A stretch of DNA of 64,000 nucleotides from Agarivorans sp. Alg241-V36 (GCF_900537085.1 NZ_UNRE01000004.1:124001-188000), one strand, 5' to 3'. Shown: positions 9,826 through 19,345, numbered from the stretch's first letter. A program made the numbers and translations. The notes: generated by a model not told the origin, from the letters alone.

Positions 9826-11064
9826 CTATAGCAGGCTGAAGAAGAAACCAGCAAGTGCAGCACTCATTAAGTTAGCTAATGATGCAGCGGCTACAGCTTT
9901 AAGACCTAGGCGAGCAATGTCACCACGGCGTGATGGCGCCATGCTACCTAAACCACCTAATAGAATTGCAATTGAAGATAAGTTAGCGAAACCACATAGC
10001 GCAAAAGTAACAATGACTTGCGTGTGCTCTGACAGTGTTTCACGAATATCTACAAAGTTAATGTAAGCAACAAATTCGTTAACGATAAGCTTTTGACCAA
10101 TAAAGCTACCCGCTTGAATGGCTTCAGCCCACGGCACACCAATAATCCAAGCAACTGGTGCGAAGATGTAACCTAAGATAAGTTCAATGGTTAGGCCTTC
10201 TACCCCAAACCAACCACCAATGCCGCCAACCATGCTGTTTAGCAATGCAATCAAACCAATAAAGGCAAGTAGCATTGCACCTACGTTAAGGGCAAGGTGT
10301 AAACCGGTTGAAGCACCGCTTGCTGCAGCGTCGATAACGTTAGCTGGGCGATCTTCTTCTGCTAAGGTTGCCTCCATATCTTGCTCAGAAGCGCTAGTTT
10401 CCGGCTTAATGATTTTAGCCATTAATAGGCCACCAGGTGCCGCCATAAATGATGCGGCAATCAGGTACTTAAGTTCTACACCTAAACCCGCATAACCGGC
10501 TAATACAGAACCCGCTACCGAAGCCAAACCACCCACCATAATGGCAAATAACTCAGACTCGCTCATTTTTGGAATGAAAGGTTTAACTACAATTGGTGCT
10601 TCAGTTTGGCCAACAAAGATGTTTGCAGTCGCAGACATAGACTCTGGACGACTAGTACCTAATGCTTTCTGTAAAGCACCACCAATGACCAAAATAATCT
10701 TCTGCATAATGCCAAGGTAGTAAAGCACCGCAATTAATGAAGAGAAGAATACAATGATAGGTAATACGCGAATGGCAAATACAAAACCAACACCGTTGCC
10801 AAACATTGCATCAGTGCCTAAGCCACCAAACAAAAAGTTTATACCCGCTTGAGCACTATCAATAATCGATTGAACACCACCTGAAACAGCAGCCAGTACG
10901 TCTTGACCAAATGGAAGGTAAAGTACAAATGCACCAAAACCAGCTTGGATAGCAAAAGCTCCCAATACGGTACGTTTGTTAATTCGTTTTTTGTTGTCGG
11001 AAAGCAAAAATGCAATCCCCAGTAGCGCGAGTACGCCGACCAAGCTCATTACAGTACTGTTCAT
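9826..11064 (-). CDS. nupC: NupC-family concentrative nucleoside transporter
   Basis: This 412-aa inner-membrane protein is a concentrative nucleoside transporter that imports nucleosides with an ion gradient. It has multiple hydrophobic helices. Family features include [13 protein letters not shown] (about residues 151-163), the substrate-site region of CNT proteins, and a conserved LxNEFVAY-like segment ([10 protein letters not shown]) near residue 330. It is the first gene upstream of deoC, so uptake and breakdown are co-located. The upstream 370 nt probably hold the promoter, but I could not make out a convincing CRP or CytR site. Confidence 0.92.
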   Translation of the reverse strand: MNSTVMSLVGVLALLGIAFLLSDNKKRINKRTVLGAFAIQAGFGAFVLYLPFGQDVLAAVSGGVQSIIDSAQAGINFLFGGLGTDAMFGNGVGFVFAIRVLPIIVFFSSLIAVLYYLGIMQKIILVIGGALQKALGTSRPESMSATANIFVGQTEAPIVVKPFIPKMSESELFAIMVGGLASVAGSVLAGYAGLGVELKYLIAASFMAAPGGLLMAKIIKPETSASEQDMEATLAEEDRPANVIDAAASGASTGLHLALNVGAMLLAFIGLIALLNSMVGGIGGWFGVEGLTIELILGYIFAPVAWIIGVPWAEAIQAGSFIGQKLIVNEFVAYINFVDIRETLSEHTQVIVTFALCGFANLSSIAILLGGLGSMAPSRRGDIARLGLKAVAAASLANLMSAALAGFFFSLL

Positions 11065-11436
11065 ACGTGTCCCTATTGTTTAATTTTTTTGTGAAACTTA
11101 CATCGTTTCTATCTTCTTGCCACCAGCACAAGAAGCCTTCTACAACGTGTCTGTTTAGTATTCCATTACATTCACTATCTGATCAGGTAAATACCTAAAT
11201 GCCGACTGAGCTGTAATGGATTCTACTGCCGGCGATCATACCTAGGGTTTTTGGCCTAAATGATAACTAGATCAAATCTAATCGACTTATTAGCCGTTTC
11301 AGAGACCTTACTTACCAAATGTGTTTATGCCATACTTCTTCCCAAGGCGACTATCGATTCACAACCTTACTAAGCAAACTATAGGAAACATCAAATCTTA
11401 TACCCAAGCTATTAGCGAAGTTGCTTAACGAATTTG
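11065..11436. other. Intergenic region upstream of nupC
   Basis: These 372 nt lie between nupC and the XapX gene. They are AT-rich and probably hold the nupC promoter. A loose dyad TGATAACTAGATCA lies near 11260, but I cannot assign it to a known regulator. No gene is apparent. Confidence 0.5.
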
Positions 11437-11607
11437 TTACGAAAAAAAACGTTCCAACACATTTTGGTAAGCCATGCCGCCCAAATAGATACCTAAAATG
11501 CCAATAATGCCTGATAACACCGGTGGAGCTGGTAGTGGCAGTTTAATAGCACTAAAAACTACGCCAACAACCGCGCCAGTAATTAGGGCAATAATAACTT
11601 CGTACAT
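11437..11607 (-). CDS. XapX-domain small membrane protein
   Basis: This 56-aa protein has two hydrophobic stretches and resembles XapX-domain proteins. The segments VIIALITGAVVGVVFSAIKL and LSGIIGILGIYLGGM surround the proline-rich PLPAPPVL turn, which is the recognisable core of the family. I chose the ATG at 11607, with AAAGGA upstream and the normal family length; a longer ORF of 70 aa is possible. The function is unknown. The name comes from a gene near xanthosine phosphorylase in E. coli, and here it also lies near nucleoside genes, which may be coincidence. Confidence 0.8.
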   Translation of the reverse strand: MYEVIIALITGAVVGVVFSAIKLPLPAPPVLSGIIGILGIYLGGMAYQNVLERFFS

Positions 11608-11794
11608 TTTCTTTCGTCCTTTAAATGCGTGGGAACTTGCTAAAGGCACAGCCTTATTGCTGTTTTGCCCCTCAGTTCATGGCTGGCAGTTTAAGTTTCT
11701 AAGTTGTTAAAAATCGTGAGACTGATCACGGGATAATAGTCAAAGATTAGTCAAACTAGAGTTAGTTACTAAATATGTTGAAAAGGAATACTAA

Positions 11795-13216
11795 GTGACA
11801 GCAGCGCTTGAACCTGAAAAAGAACAAAAATTCGCCTTTAGACAACGGTTTAACTGCTGTAAGAACTGCCGCTGTCCCAACTTTGGATTAACCGAAAGCT
11901 CAGACTATTTAGCCGAAAGCTATCAATTAGGTTATCCCGCCCTGCACTGCAAAGCCTGTGGCAGTTATCCGCCCCTTGTAGACAGCCACAGCGTAAACTT
12001 AATTGTTGAAGAGCGTACCAAGCTGCACTTAAGCAAAGCCCCCTGCGGCTGCAGCAATTGTGAACCGGGCTTTTTTCTAGGCCCGACTACCGGGGTTAAG
12101 CGCTACGGAAAAACCGGTGCTAATAGCCAGCGTTACCAATGCCGCAAATGCCAAAGCGTGTTTACCCAAGCAAACGTAAAAGGCAGTGAGCAGCTGTGCC
12201 GCTTGTTTAATTCCTTAAGCTTGGGTCACAGCCCGCAAAAAATAATGCAGCAACTGAGCATTGCTCCCAAAATCTATTACCAGCTACTACAACGGCTATT
12301 TCACTGCTTACGTTTTTACTCGCGCCAGCAAGAGGTGGTGGCTCTCGAGCGCAAATTCTTAGCGATTCATACCGAAAGTAACGTGCATGAATTTTCCGAA
12401 CAAAAGCGTGTTTGGGCGCTGTGTTCTAGCGAGGCACAATCAGGTTATGTATTGCTGCATACCCATAACCAAACGCAATTGCAGCTTAATGATTCGGTTT
12501 ACTACCAGCAACAAGCGTCTACTCGGCTACCAGCTCTGCAAGAGAGCCCGATTGTGGACGCCTTAAAGCGCCGTTATCAGCTTACTCTTAACCGCTATCA
12601 TTTTGAGGATTTACACTACGGTCCCACTTCGCACCTGCGTGGCACTCAGATTATTCAACCAGCAATTTGTGCCTACGCGCATTTTCAGCTTTTATCCGGA
12701 TTTACCCACCAAATTCAGCATTTTCACCACTACATTGAACATGAAAGTAGTATTCGTGGTGCTGCGCTTATGAGCTGTGCTGAACAAATACGTGAAAAGA
12801 CCGCCGACGTGTATTACATCTATCAGCACCCTCGCACCCAATCAGATATGGGCGCAGCGGGTAACAAAGTAGGTTGGTGGAATGACCGCTGGTTTCCGGC
12901 TCCCTTTGGTGCGTTTTGTGGTATTAGCTCAGGCCAACAAGTCCCCGCGCCCATCGACTTACCTCGACCACAAGCTTGCCAACATTTCTTTGAACACCTT
13001 GAGCAAAACATGTCGAAACAGCTGAAAAGTGCCAGTTCGGTTGACGCCTTATTTGAAATTAATCGTGCTTTATTTAACTACGTAATCACCGACCAAAACG
13101 GTGAAACACCCGCAATGCGATTAGGCGCAAGTGGGCAGCCGCTAAGCGGCACAGCTCTTGTAAGTGCTGCCGTCGCCGCCGTTAATGCCGACCATATCGA
13201 AAAATTTAAGGCTTAA
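11795..13216 (+). CDS. Zinc-ribbon protein of transposase-like architecture
   Basis: I do not recognise a defined function for this 473-aa protein. The N-terminal ~125 residues hold several Cys pairs (CCKNCRC near 21-27, CKAC near 52-55, CGCSNC near 84-89, CRKC near 116-119). The last sits in a GKTGANSQRYQCRKCQSVF context that strongly recalls the InsA-type zinc ribbon of IS1-like elements. A helical segment follows (SPQKIMQQLSIAPKIYYQLL), plausibly helix-turn-helix, then a larger C-terminal domain without an obvious DDE triad. The start is GTG with AAAAGGA upstream. There are no flanking inverted repeats or duplications, so it looks like a resident, possibly domesticated, gene rather than an active element. 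Confidence 0.6.
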   Translation: MTAALEPEKEQKFAFRQRFNCCKNCRCPNFGLTESSDYLAESYQLGYPALHCKACGSYPPLVDSHSVNLIVEERTKLHLSKAPCGCSNCEPGFFLGPTTGVKRYGKTGANSQRYQCRKCQSVFTQANVKGSEQLCRLFNSLSLGHSPQKIMQQLSIAPKIYYQLLQRLFHCLRFYSRQQEVVALERKFLAIHTESNVHEFSEQKRVWALCSSEAQSGYVLLHTHNQTQLQLNDSVYYQQQASTRLPALQESPIVDALKRRYQLTLNRYHFEDLHYGPTSHLRGTQIIQPAICAYAHFQLLSGFTHQIQHFHHYIEHESSIRGAALMSCAEQIREKTADVYYIYQHPRTQSDMGAAGNKVGWWNDRWFPAPFGAFCGISSGQQVPAPIDLPRPQACQHFFEHLEQNMSKQLKSASSVDALFEINRALFNYVITDQNGETPAMRLGASGQPLSGTALVSAAVAAVNADHIEKFKA

Positions 13217-13275
13217 GTCCGAGAGAGTTTACTGACTATTTCGAGAACTAAAATACTTAGTAATGCCTCGGCGTT

Positions 13276-14070
13276 TTACCCTTCTAAACTCAAGACTTGC
13301 AGGCTGTTATCCCACAAAGCCTGCTCAAGCTCTTGAGGAGACTCACTGCGTAGCGCGGCGAGTTGCTCAAAAATAATTGAAAGATTAAGCGGCGTATTGT
13401 GCTGTTGTTGCATCTCAAATAAAGGCATGTCTGGCGCATCGGTTTCTAACACCAGTGCATCTAACGGTAGCCGTTTTAGCGCTTTGCGGGTTTTTTCTGA
13501 ACGCGGCCAAGTTATGGTGCCGCCTACCCCAATTTTGAAACCCAAATCAACAAAGCGGCTGGCTTGAACATAACTGCCACTAAAACCGTGGATAATCCCA
13601 CCTTGTTCAAAGTGGGCGTTTTTTAATAGCTGGGCAACACGGTCGTGCAAGCGCACCGAGTGGATAAGCAAGGGCAACGCTTGTTGCTGGGCCGCCTTTA
13701 TTTGCCAATTAAAGGCAAACTCTTGATGAACTATGGTTTCAGGAAAACGACCATCTAAGCCGCACTCTCCCCATGCGCTAATTAGCTCGCGATGCTGTTG
13801 AACTAACAGACCTAAAGCCTCTAGTTCGCCAAGCAATAATTCAGGCTTTCCCTGCAAAGCGGCTTTATTTAAAAAACACGGGTGATAACCCAAGGCTATC
13901 TTCAACATATTTAGGGAAGATAAATCGACAAGGGTTTGCCAGTTTTCCGGGCCCACTGCAGGCACTAAACATTGTTGAATGTTGTGGTGTTTAAATTCAG
14001 CTAAATGGGCCGGTAAATCGAGATTAAATGGCGCGAAGTCCAAGTGACAATGTGTATCAAACCAAGCCAT
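13276..14070 (-). CDS. TatD family metal-dependent hydrolase
   Basis: This is a TatD/YjjV-type metal-dependent hydrolase (putative DNase) with a TIM-barrel fold. The N-terminal FDTHCHLDF carries the first metal ligands, GECGLDGR the central acidic ligand, IHSVR a later histidine, and LETDAPDMPL the final aspartate. I start at the ATG at 14070 (264 aa) because the family begins MxxFDTHCHLD. A TTG at 14121 would add 17 atypical residues. The start overlaps the stop of a 44-aa ORF (TAATG), suggesting translational coupling. Confidence 0.92.
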   Translation of the reverse strand: MAWFDTHCHLDFAPFNLDLPAHLAEFKHHNIQQCLVPAVGPENWQTLVDLSSLNMLKIALGYHPCFLNKAALQGKPELLLGELEALGLLVQQHRELISAWGECGLDGRFPETIVHQEFAFNWQIKAAQQQALPLLIHSVRLHDRVAQLLKNAHFEQGGIIHGFSGSYVQASRFVDLGFKIGVGGTITWPRSEKTRKALKRLPLDALVLETDAPDMPLFEMQQQHNTPLNLSIIFEQLAALRSESPQELEQALWDNSLQVLSLEG

Positions 14071-14204
14071 TACTGGACGCTTCCCTGTTTTGGATGGTTG
14101 CGAGGAATGCAAGTTCTGCAAGGTTTGTCCAAACCATTTTTTAACAACCAGCTATCGTAACGAGCAATATATTGGCGAAAAAGGGTAATTATTCGAGCTA
14201 ACAT
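14070..14204 (-). CDS. Small 44-aa protein, DUF5363-like
   Basis: This small ORF encodes a basic 44-aa protein containing RQYIARYDSWLLKNGLDKPC and then RTCIPRNHP. A spaced AGAGG lies about 6 nt before the ATG at 14204, and the TAA stop overlaps the tatD ATG. The pattern of a YD-W helix, a G-L turn and a Cys/Pro-rich tail recalls the small DUF5363 proteins of vibrios, but I am recalling that family and could not search. The function is unknown. The coupled arrangement makes a real gene likely. Confidence 0.6.
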   Translation of the reverse strand: MLARIITLFRQYIARYDSWLLKNGLDKPCRTCIPRNHPKQGSVQ

Positions 14205-14633
14205 AAACGACCTCTTCTGCTGAGTTTCCTGTCACTTATAGCAATTTCACCCACATATATAGGTAATATCTCTTGAATATCCGAAAAATTAAGAGAAATA
14301 CTGAGAGTAGCTTATTGAATTCAGTAATTCTTAATCCTAACCTAGCAATGGATCACTGTATATAAAGAGTGGTTACAGGGAAAATAGTAAGTATTCGAAA
14401 CGCGACACCGACGATATCTAGTCAGTCATGCTCGATGGTGCACCACATTTCCAATAGTAGATTACACTTAGAGAGTTTAAATAGGTGTTTACTATTCTTG
14501 AATAAATGCACTTCATCAACAATGAATACATCGGCTGCGAGCTTCGCCATTTACGCAAGTGTACCGCTTGGGCTTGTTCCAGTAACGCTGACCTAACTGG
14601 ATAAAATATTTCAATAATAACAGGGAGTTTGAC
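14205..14633. other. Intergenic region upstream of the BMP transporter
   Basis: These 429 nt separate the divergent tatD and BMP operons and should carry both promoters. A 75-codon ORF at 14369-14596 has no coding character. ACGCAAGTGTACCG near 14555 resembles only about half of a PurR site. I see no riboswitch-like fold. Confidence 0.5.
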
Positions 14634-15629
14634 GTGAAAACATTCACAACCAACCTTACAGCTGCAGCTTTAGCAGTTGCCTCTTTTAGCGCTTTAGCCG
14701 CGAAACCAGCCGTTGTTTATGATACTGCCGGCAAATTTGATAAATCCTTCAATGAAGCTGTTTTTCGCAATGGCGTAGAAGTATTTAAAAAAGAAAAAGG
14801 CGTTGATGTACGTGAGTTTGAGCCACAGAATGAAGCACAACGCGAGCAAGGTTTACGCCGTTTAGCTGGCCGCGGTTTCAGCCCCATTGTTGCGGTAGGC
14901 TTTAACATGGCCTCAGCTGTTGAGAAAGTGGCAGCCGAATACCCTGATACTAAATTCACCATTATCGACATGGTGATTGATAAACCAAACGTGCAGTCGG
15001 TGGTATTTAAAGAACACGAAGGTTCTTTCCTAGTAGGCGCATTAGCGGCCAAAGTATCTAAAACCAATACCGTTGGTTTTGTAGGCGGCATGGATATTCC
15101 GCTTATCCGTAAATTTGCCTGTGGCTATGAGCAAGGTGCGCGTTATGCTAATGCCGACGCCAAAGTACTGCAAAACATGACCGGCTCTACACCAGCGGCT
15201 TTTGCCGACCCAGCCAAAGGCTCCGAGCTTGCTAAATCTCAGTTTTCTCAAGGTGCTGACGTTATTTACGCAGCGGCTGGCGGAACCGGCTTAGGTGTTT
15301 ACCAAGCAGCAAAAGACGCAGGCAAATACGCCATTGGCGTTGACTCAAACCAAAACCACCTGCAGCCAGGCACTATGTTGACCTCAATGGTTAAGAAAGT
15401 TGGCGCGGTTGCTTACAGTACTTGGGAAGAAGGCATGAACGATACTTGGCAGCCAGGTATTAAAGCCCTGGGTCTTAAGGAAGATTCTGTTGATTGGGCA
15501 CAAGATGAATACAACGCCTCATTAATCACTCCAGAATTGAAAGCCTACGTAGAAGGTATTAAAGCCGATATTATTTCTGGCAAGATTGCTGTTCATGACT
15601 ACATGTCAGACAACACCTGTAACTACTAA
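14634..15629 (+). CDS. BMP family nucleoside-binding lipoprotein-like periplasmic protein
   Basis: This is the substrate-binding component of a BMP/PnrA-type ABC importer, a family that binds purine nucleosides or related compounds. A clear signal peptide covers about residues 1-22 (AAALAVASFSALA then AKPAVVYD). There is no lipobox cysteine, so it is probably a free periplasmic protein. KFDKSFNEA, the AVGFNMASAV segment and GVDSNQNHL are typical of the family. The start is GTG with AGGGAG upstream. The three following genes encode the rest of the transporter. A terminator-like hairpin directly after this gene should let the binding protein be made in excess. Confidence 0.93.
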   Translation: MKTFTTNLTAAALAVASFSALAAKPAVVYDTAGKFDKSFNEAVFRNGVEVFKKEKGVDVREFEPQNEAQREQGLRRLAGRGFSPIVAVGFNMASAVEKVAAEYPDTKFTIIDMVIDKPNVQSVVFKEHEGSFLVGALAAKVSKTNTVGFVGGMDIPLIRKFACGYEQGARYANADAKVLQNMTGSTPAAFADPAKGSELAKSQFSQGADVIYAAAGGTGLGVYQAAKDAGKYAIGVDSNQNHLQPGTMLTSMVKKVGAVAYSTWEEGMNDTWQPGIKALGLKEDSVDWAQDEYNASLITPELKAYVEGIKADIISGKIAVHDYMSDNTCNY

Positions 15630-15642
15630 TTGCTAAAAATCC

Positions 15643-15671
15643 ACGCCAACTTCCAGTTGGCGTATTTTTTA
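15643..15671 (+). terminator. Intrinsic terminator/attenuator after the binding protein gene
   Basis: ACGCCAAC (15643-15650) pairs perfectly with GTTGGCGT (15656-15663) around a 5-nt loop, followed by ATTTTTT. It lies between the binding protein gene and the ATPase gene of the same transporter, so partial read-through would give unequal expression. Confidence 0.8.
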
Positions 15672-15694
15672 CTTGCTAGAAATGGACATCGAAA

Positions 15695-17260
15695 TTGATT
15701 CACGCAGCTGATTTTGCCATTAAACTGGAAAAAATCGATAAGCGTTTTGGCAGCGTTCATGCCAATCGCAGTATCGACCTTGCCATTCCTCAAGGCACAA
15801 TTCATGGAATTATTGGCGAAAATGGCGCCGGTAAGTCCACCCTAATGAGTATTATCTACGGCTTTTATCATGCCGACTCTGGCTCTATGCAGGTGCACGG
15901 CCAGCATTACCAACCGCATAATTCTCAAGAAGCCATCAAGGCAGGTATTGGCATGGTGCACCAGCACTTCATGTTAGTGGATACCTTTACCGTTCTGGAA
16001 AACATAGTTCTGGGTGCGGAAGACGGTTGGAAATTAGATGATAGCTTAAGCGCAGCGCGCAAAAAACTTAAGCAATTGGCAAAAGACTACGGTTTAGACG
16101 TACCACTAGACACCGTTGTTGGTGAGCTAGCAGTGGGTTTGCAGCAACGCGTAGAGATTTTAAAAGCCTTATATCGTGGTGCCAAAATTCTCATTTTGGA
16201 TGAACCTACCGGCGTACTTACGCCGCAAGAAGCCGACCACTTGTTCACTATTTTAGGTAAGCTTCGTGAGCAAGGCACCACCATCATGATCATTACCCAT
16301 AAGCTTCGCGAAGTATTAGCGATTACCGACAATGTATCGGTAATGCGACAAGGCGCGATGGTAGAGCATGTAGTAACGGCTGAAACCAACCAAGAACAAC
16401 TTGCCGAGCTAATGGTAGGTCGTAAAGTATTACTCCAGGTAGAGCGCGGTGAAGCCAAACCACAAGCGCCTTTAATTGAAGTAAACAAGCTTGGCTACAT
16501 CGATAGCGCTGGGGTTAAGCGCGTAAAAGATATCTCCTTTAATGTACGCGCTGGAGAAATCGTCGGTATTGCTGGGGTGTCTGGTAATGGTCAATCAGAA
16601 ATTCTTAGCTTATTAAGCGGCATTATCACACCCAGCAGCGGCAGCATGACCCTAAACGGGCATACCATTAACGCTAACAGCCATTACAATCCGCGCAGCG
16701 TTAGAGCCATTGGCGTAGGCCACATTCCTGAAGACCGACACAAGCAAGGGCTTATCAATAAATTTGCCGCCAAAGAAGCTTATATACTCGGTTACCACCA
16801 CCTTCCCCAATACAACAAAGGCGTATTGCAAGACAAACAAGCAATTGAACAGGGCTGTCAGCAGAGCATGGAGAAGTGGGACGTTCGCCCCGCCGACACC
16901 AACTTAAAAACCGCCAACTTCTCGGGAGGCAATCAGCAAAAACTGGTGATTGCTCGCGAGATGGAACAAGACCCAGATATTCTTCTGGTTGGCCAACCTA
17001 CCCGCGGCGTAGACATTGGTGCCATTGAGTATATTCACCAACAGATCATTCACTCTCGTGACGCAGGTAAAGCGGTTTTATTGGTATCGGTTGAGTTAGA
17101 TGAAATTGTTAACTTAGCAGACCGAATTATCGTGGTTTTTGACGGCGCAATTGTCGGTGAAGTAAGCGCAGCGCAAGCAGATGAACAAACCTTAGGATTA
17201 ATGATGGCCAATATTGTGCCAGAGCACTTAAAAAACACCGCGCAGGGAGGTGAAATATGA
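15695..17260 (+). CDS. Nucleoside ABC transporter, tandem ATP-binding protein
   Basis: This 521-aa protein has two fused ABC ATPase domains, as in the sugar/nucleoside (RbsA/YufO-like) class, and energises the BMP importer. Domain 1 has Walker A GENGAGKST (near residue 43) and Walker B ILILDEPTGVL. Its signature motif (ELAVGLQQRVEIL) is degenerate, as is usual here. Domain 2 has Walker A-like GVSGNGQSE, an intact-looking signature FSGGNQQKL and Walker B DILLVGQPTRGVD. I use the TTG start at 15695; no strong Shine-Dalgarno is visible and no in-frame ATG lies near, so the start is uncertain. The 3' end overlaps the permease gene by 4 nt. Confidence 0.92.
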   Translation: MIHAADFAIKLEKIDKRFGSVHANRSIDLAIPQGTIHGIIGENGAGKSTLMSIIYGFYHADSGSMQVHGQHYQPHNSQEAIKAGIGMVHQHFMLVDTFTVLENIVLGAEDGWKLDDSLSAARKKLKQLAKDYGLDVPLDTVVGELAVGLQQRVEILKALYRGAKILILDEPTGVLTPQEADHLFTILGKLREQGTTIMIITHKLREVLAITDNVSVMRQGAMVEHVVTAETNQEQLAELMVGRKVLLQVERGEAKPQAPLIEVNKLGYIDSAGVKRVKDISFNVRAGEIVGIAGVSGNGQSEILSLLSGIITPSSGSMTLNGHTINANSHYNPRSVRAIGVGHIPEDRHKQGLINKFAAKEAYILGYHHLPQYNKGVLQDKQAIEQGCQQSMEKWDVRPADTNLKTANFSGGNQQKLVIAREMEQDPDILLVGQPTRGVDIGAIEYIHQQIIHSRDAGKAVLLVSVELDEIVNLADRIIVVFDGAIVGEVSAAQADEQTLGLMMANIVPEHLKNTAQGGEI

Positions 17261-18378
17261 GCCAAGCTCAAGTACCTGCATGGGTGAGTGTTGCCCTGTT
17301 ACCCGCTATTAATGTATTGGCCGCTTTTTTAGTGTCGGCCTTACTGTTTATGTATATCGACATATCACCCATCGACGCGATAAAAGTGATGTGGACCGGC
17401 GCTTTTGGTTATGCCGAAGGCATTGGTTATACCTTGTATTACACCACAGGATTTATCTTTACCGGTTTAGCCGTAGCTATCGCCTTTCACGCTGGCTTAT
17501 TTAATATTGGTGGCGAAGGCCAAGCCTATATTGGTGGCTTAGGGGTTGGTTTAGTCTGCTTAACCCTAGGCGAGTATGCGCCTTGGTATGTAGTATTCCC
17601 TGTAGCCATCGTGGTGGGTGGTTTATTTGGCGCGGCTTGGGCGTTTATCCCTGCCTACTTGCAAGCTAAGCGTGGTTCACACATTGTGATCACCACCATC
17701 ATGTTCAACTTTATTGCAGCCTCATTAATGGCTTATTTACTGGTTGATGTCCTTAAACCAGATACAACCATGGCTACCGAAAGCCGAGTTTTTGCGGTGT
17801 CTTCGTGGCTACCTAAAATGCATGAAATGCTCGGTTGGGTGGGTGTGAGCATGTCTGCAAGCCCGCTCAACTTAAGCTTCATATTTGCCTTATTATGCTG
17901 TTTGTTGCTGTGGTTATTTATTTGGCATACTCGCTGGGGCTACGAAATACGCTCGGTAGGTTCTAACCCTAGTGCCGCCACTTATGCAGGCATTAGCTAC
18001 GTTAAAATCGTAATTATTGCGATGTTGATATCGGGCATGCTGGCCGGCTTCTTTGGCCTTAACGTGTTGCAAGGTGAACTGCACCAAATCAAATTAAACT
18101 TTGTAGAAGGTTTTGGTTTTACCGGTATTGCTGTTGCCTTGATGGGGCGCAACCACCCTCTAGGCGTATTGCTCGCTAGCTTACTGTTTGGTTTCCTCTA
18201 TCAAGGCGGAGCAGAGTTAAGTTTTGAATACGGGGTAGACCGTAACATCGTGGTGGTTCTGCAAGGTTTAGTGATTCTATTCTCAGGCGCTTTAGAGCAC
18301 ATGTTTAAACCATCGCTTGAACGTACTTACCTCAAGCTTTTTGCTAAAAAACCAAGCCCATCAGAAGGAGTCGCTTAA
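17257..18378 (+). CDS. Nucleoside ABC transporter permease 1
   Basis: This 373-aa polytopic membrane protein is one half of the BMP importer's translocation pore (BPD_transp_2/LivH-like fold). Segments such as AFHAGLFNIGGEGQAYIGG and GSNPSAATYAGI are typical of the larger permease of BMP/PnrA systems. It overlaps the ATPase gene by 4 nt (ATGA), with GGGAGG upstream of the start, indicating coupled translation. The second permease starts 1 nt after its stop. Confidence 0.93.
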   Translation: MSQAQVPAWVSVALLPAINVLAAFLVSALLFMYIDISPIDAIKVMWTGAFGYAEGIGYTLYYTTGFIFTGLAVAIAFHAGLFNIGGEGQAYIGGLGVGLVCLTLGEYAPWYVVFPVAIVVGGLFGAAWAFIPAYLQAKRGSHIVITTIMFNFIAASLMAYLLVDVLKPDTTMATESRVFAVSSWLPKMHEMLGWVGVSMSASPLNLSFIFALLCCLLLWLFIWHTRWGYEIRSVGSNPSAATYAGISYVKIVIIAMLISGMLAGFFGLNVLQGELHQIKLNFVEGFGFTGIAVALMGRNHPLGVLLASLLFGFLYQGGAELSFEYGVDRNIVVVLQGLVILFSGALEHMFKPSLERTYLKLFAKKPSPSEGVA

Positions 18379-18379
18379 G

Positions 18380-19345
18380 ATGTTTGAAACAATTATCTTA
18401 ATGCTAGACGCCACCATACGGGTAGCAACACCACTTATCTTCGCCTCACTGGCGGGTATGTTCTGCGAACGCTCGGGTATTGTGAACATTGCCTTAGAAG
18501 GCAAGTTGCTAGCGGCCGCTTTTGTTGGCGCTGCTACTGCGCATTTAACCGGTTCGGCTTGGCTCGGACTGTTGGCAGGGATAGGCATCTCAGTACTATT
18601 AGCGCTATTACACGGCTTTGCCACGATTACCCATCGCGGCGACCATGTGGTAAGTGGTATGGCGATTAACATTCTAGCCGCCGGTTTAACGGTAACCCTA
18701 GGACGCCACTGGTTCCATCAGGGTGGTCAAACCCCCGCTTTAAGTGGTGATGCCCGCTTTGCGCCAATTCAACTACCTGGCGCTGAGGCAATGGCCGACG
18801 TCCCAGTGATCGGGTTGTTGTATTCAGAGCTAATTAGCGGCCACTCGGCCTTGGTGTATTTGCTAATCATAACCGTGCCTTTAGCATGGTATGTAATGTT
18901 TAAAACCCGCTTTGGTTTACGTTTGCGTGCCGTGGGTGAGTCGCCAGCAGCGATTGATACCGCCGGTATATCGGTGGTTAAAATGCGTTACAGCGCGGTG
19001 ATTATATGTGGCTTACTGGTGGGTATTGGTGGCGTGTATTTGTCGGTAGCACAAACCGCTCAGTTCATTCCTAACATGAGTGCCGGTAAAGGCTATATGG
19101 CACTGGCTGCCTTAATCTTTGGCAAGTGGCGACCATTTACCGCATTGGCTGCATGTTTACTGTTTGGTTTCTTGGATGCAATGGCGATACGTTTACAAGG
19201 CGTTTCTATTGCCGACTTTGCTATTCCAGTACAAGCCATTGAAGCAATACCTTACGTGCTTACAGTATTCTTACTTGCAGGATTCATCGGCAAAGCAGTC
19301 GCACCAAAGGCAATTGGTGTTCCTTACACCAAAGAACGCGAATAG
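18380..19345 (+). CDS. Nucleoside ABC transporter permease 2
   Basis: This 321-aa inner-membrane permease is the partner of the preceding one. CERSGIVNIALEGKLL near residue 30, GESPAAIDTAGI and SAGKGYMALAALIFG are characteristic of the shorter BMP-system permease. I chose the ATG at 18380 because AGAAGGAG ends about 9 nt upstream and the residues before it overlap the previous gene. It ends the four-gene operon and is followed by a strong hairpin terminator. Confidence 0.93.
   Translation: MFETIILMLDATIRVATPLIFASLAGMFCERSGIVNIALEGKLLAAAFVGAATAHLTGSAWLGLLAGIGISVLLALLHGFATITHRGDHVVSGMAINILAAGLTVTLGRHWFHQGGQTPALSGDARFAPIQLPGAEAMADVPVIGLLYSELISGHSALVYLLIITVPLAWYVMFKTRFGLRLRAVGESPAAIDTAGISVVKMRYSAVIICGLLVGIGGVYLSVAQTAQFIPNMSAGKGYMALAALIFGKWRPFTALAACLLFGFLDAMAIRLQGVSIADFAIPVQAIEAIPYVLTVFLLAGFIGKAVAPKAIGVPYTKERE

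Noticed and set aside
11255-11285. FNR/CRP-like dyad TGATAACTAGATCA upstream of nupC
   Set aside because: One half departs from both consensus patterns and the distance to nupC is nearly 200 nt.
11795-13216. Active insertion sequence
   Set aside because: The gene looks transposase-like but has no terminal inverted repeats or target duplications in the flanks and no evident catalytic triad.
14550-14566. PurR-like site (ACGCAAGTGTACCG) upstream of the BMP operon
   Set aside because: Only about half of the consensus positions match and there is no dyad symmetry; too weak to annotate.
14369-14596. 75-codon ORF in the gap before the BMP operon
   Set aside because: No Shine-Dalgarno of note, irregular composition rich in Ser and Thr, and it overlaps the region that must contain the promoter.
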